Shown here: positions 60,977-62,000 of the stretch, one piece after another | Position numbering within the stretch: the stretch's first letter is position 1 | Layout: the number at the start of each line of letters is the position of its first letter | Assembly (NCBI RefSeq): GCF_026151205.1 | Contig: NC_087081.1 | Location: 9,673,113 to 9,735,112 of the forward strand | Length of the DNA: 62,000 bases | Reading direction: 5' to 3' | Source of the DNA: Bolinopsis microptera | Taxonomy: Eukaryota; Ctenophora; Tentaculata; Lobata; Bolinopsidae | Position numbers and translations under genes: made by a program | The notes under the pieces: model-generated | What the model saw: the letters and a program-made list of their open reading frames with translations, nothing else | What the model was told of the DNA's origin: nothing | Database searches by the model: none

Positions 60977-62000
60977 ATGAATATTGATCCACAATCAAAG
61001 GCTACGAGTATGACAAACGGTTCTGATGTGTGCTTCCCGCTTCTCTCAGTCTCCGGGGAATCTTACTGGGAATGTTTCTACGCTCGAAACCTGAAGACTT
61101 CTGACCAGGTTCTTGGGTCAGTTATCATTTTTTGCAGTGTGATGGGACTTTTGGGAAACATTTTGGCATTTTGTTACTTCTGGAGGGGGAGACGCAAGAC
61201 TATTCCGGACCTTCTGTATTTTGCTATATCAGCCACAGATATCCTTTCCGTTTCTTTATTTTCTCTAGTTGCAATATCCTTGTTAAATGATCGAAAACCA
61301 ATGCTCTTCGACAATAAAGTGTTCTGCACTGCATCGTCATCGGTTATTATGTTCACTGCAAGGATGTCAATGTTTTTAGCAATGTTGATATGTATAACTC
61401 GCACCATCGCGATGAAATACCCCTTCTGTCACATAAAGCGATCTTGGTTGATTGGAGCTATATCTGGATATGCTGGGTATATGATGGTAATTTACTTGAT
61501 TTACCTTCCTCAGAAGTGGCATTACGCACAATACAATAATCATATGTCTTCATGCCTTTTTGTCATCTTGAATATTTACTATGTACCTGTATTTGCTGCT
61601 TATTTTGGGGCAATTTCCCTCGTTTTAGAACTCACGTTGCCATCATTGGTGACTTTTGTCTGCTTTTGTATCAGTGCCTTTGTTTTAATGACTCGGCCAG
61701 CAGTTGGTAACAGCAACGATACAAAATTTCGTCAGGTATCGGTCACAATCGCCATATTCACGGCTGTTTTTCTGATGTGTAATATACCATGCTTCCTTTT
61801 TCTGATGTGGGACCTTTTTGGCCCGGTCGGGTTTCTACCACTTGATTATGACGATTTATTGTCGGGTGATCACACATATTTGAAGTACTATTTCCAACTC
61901 ATGACGATGCTCTTCCCGGTATTTCTTAACGCTGCAATCAACCCACTGCTTTACTTGCTGAGGATGCGAGGCTACCAGAACTGGATTCGCCAAGCAGTTA
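60977..62000 (+). CDS. Intronless class A GPCR, orphan, 3' end outside the window
   Basis: Open for 341 codons from ATG 60977 to the window edge; a second in-frame ATG is at 61010, and the frame upstream is closed by ATG-CTA-ACA-TGA at 60962. Expected at the plasma membrane as a G-protein-coupled receptor. TM1 about 44-68 with G60-N61 (1.50); TM2 about 77-98 with ISATD88IL (2.50); TM3 followed by ICITRTIAMKYPF, with T-R-T in place of D-R-Y; TM7 ends N322-P-L-L-Y326, the NPxxY motif, and then the start of helix 8 (GYQNWIRQA). N14-G-S is a possible glycosylation site in the N-terminus. Only the cytoplasmic tail is missing. It is not a close copy of the receptor at 4398-5501; ligand unknown. Confidence 0.88.
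   Translation, partial: MNIDPQSKATSMTNGSDVCFPLLSVSGESYWECFYARNLKTSDQVLGSVIIFCSVMGLLGNILAFCYFWRGRRKTIPDLLYFAISATDILSVSLFSLVAISLLNDRKPMLFDNKVFCTASSSVIMFTARMSMFLAMLICITRTIAMKYPFCHIKRSWLIGAISGYAGYMMVIYLIYLPQKWHYAQYNNHMSSCLFVILNIYYVPVFAAYFGAISLVLELTLPSLVTFVCFCISAFVLMTRPAVGNSNDTKFRQVSVTIAIFTAVFLMCNIPCFLFLMWDLFGPVGFLPLDYDDLLSGDHTYLKYYFQLMTMLFPVFLNAAINPLLYLLRMRGYQNWIRQAV

Overview
The window is eukaryotic, AT-rich animal DNA. It has GT-AG introns, a huge multi-exon C2H2 zinc-finger gene, two single-exon class A GPCR genes, fragments of Penelope-like and CR1/Jockey-like retroelements, mariner remnants, many foldback or MITE-like DNA elements and long microsatellites. A non-vertebrate metazoan, possibly a cnidarian, fits the intronless GPCRs and the transposon mix. 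That is inference; no diagnostic gene fixes the species. I recognised no tRNA, rRNA, CRISPR array or bacterial-type operon.

Region 1 (785-46336, + strand) is one gene, reconstructed here as 35 exons. Every junction keeps the reading frame, and most junctions fall inside a zinc finger whose two halves fit together across the intron. From the ATG at 785 to the TGA at 46334-46336 the coding sequence is 5118 nt (1705 residues) and holds 54 C2H2 fingers, an internal Glu-rich exon and an acidic C-terminal tail. Two finger types alternate. Type 1 often ends in D-R-H-R-Y-x-V-H. Type 2 has the core C-x2-C-D-K-[FY]-F-[ED]-[DE]. The unit is 2 x 29 residues. Exon pairs 8+9, 10+11 and 16+17 are each exactly 174 nt and bounded by phase-1 introns, so the gene looks built by repeated duplication of a two-exon cassette.

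The introns are full of repeats. Intron 8 (3956-11876) holds an intronless GPCR gene on the opposite strand (4398-5501) and a 3.28-kb near-perfect palindrome (8529-11808). Intron 16 holds a complete 4.33-kb foldback transposon (18748-23077) with 8-bp target duplications and 10-bp subterminal repeats. Intron 19 holds a 755-bp TTAA-flanked foldback element with G-run ends. Intron 22 holds a Penelope-like GIY-YIG endonuclease fragment. Intron 30 holds a 137-codon ORF of unknown function, and intron 33 a 1.45-kb foldback element. At exons 11 and 24 the exon end together with its splice donor is tandemly duplicated (61 bp x4 and 42 bp x5). The 42-bp copies are in frame, so donor choice could change the protein.

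Region 2 (46337-60976) is intergenic and dominated by repeats: a mariner-like transposase remnant (47470-48230), an 890-bp compound microsatellite, a broken non-LTR reverse transcriptase (52184-54049) split by a hAT-like insertion with an 8-bp target duplication, 41-bp and 23-bp tandem arrays, a second mariner remnant, and a dispersed repeat copy (58571-60137) invaded by two further elements.

Region 3 (60977-62000) is the start of a second single-exon class A GPCR gene, cut by the window edge after TM7.
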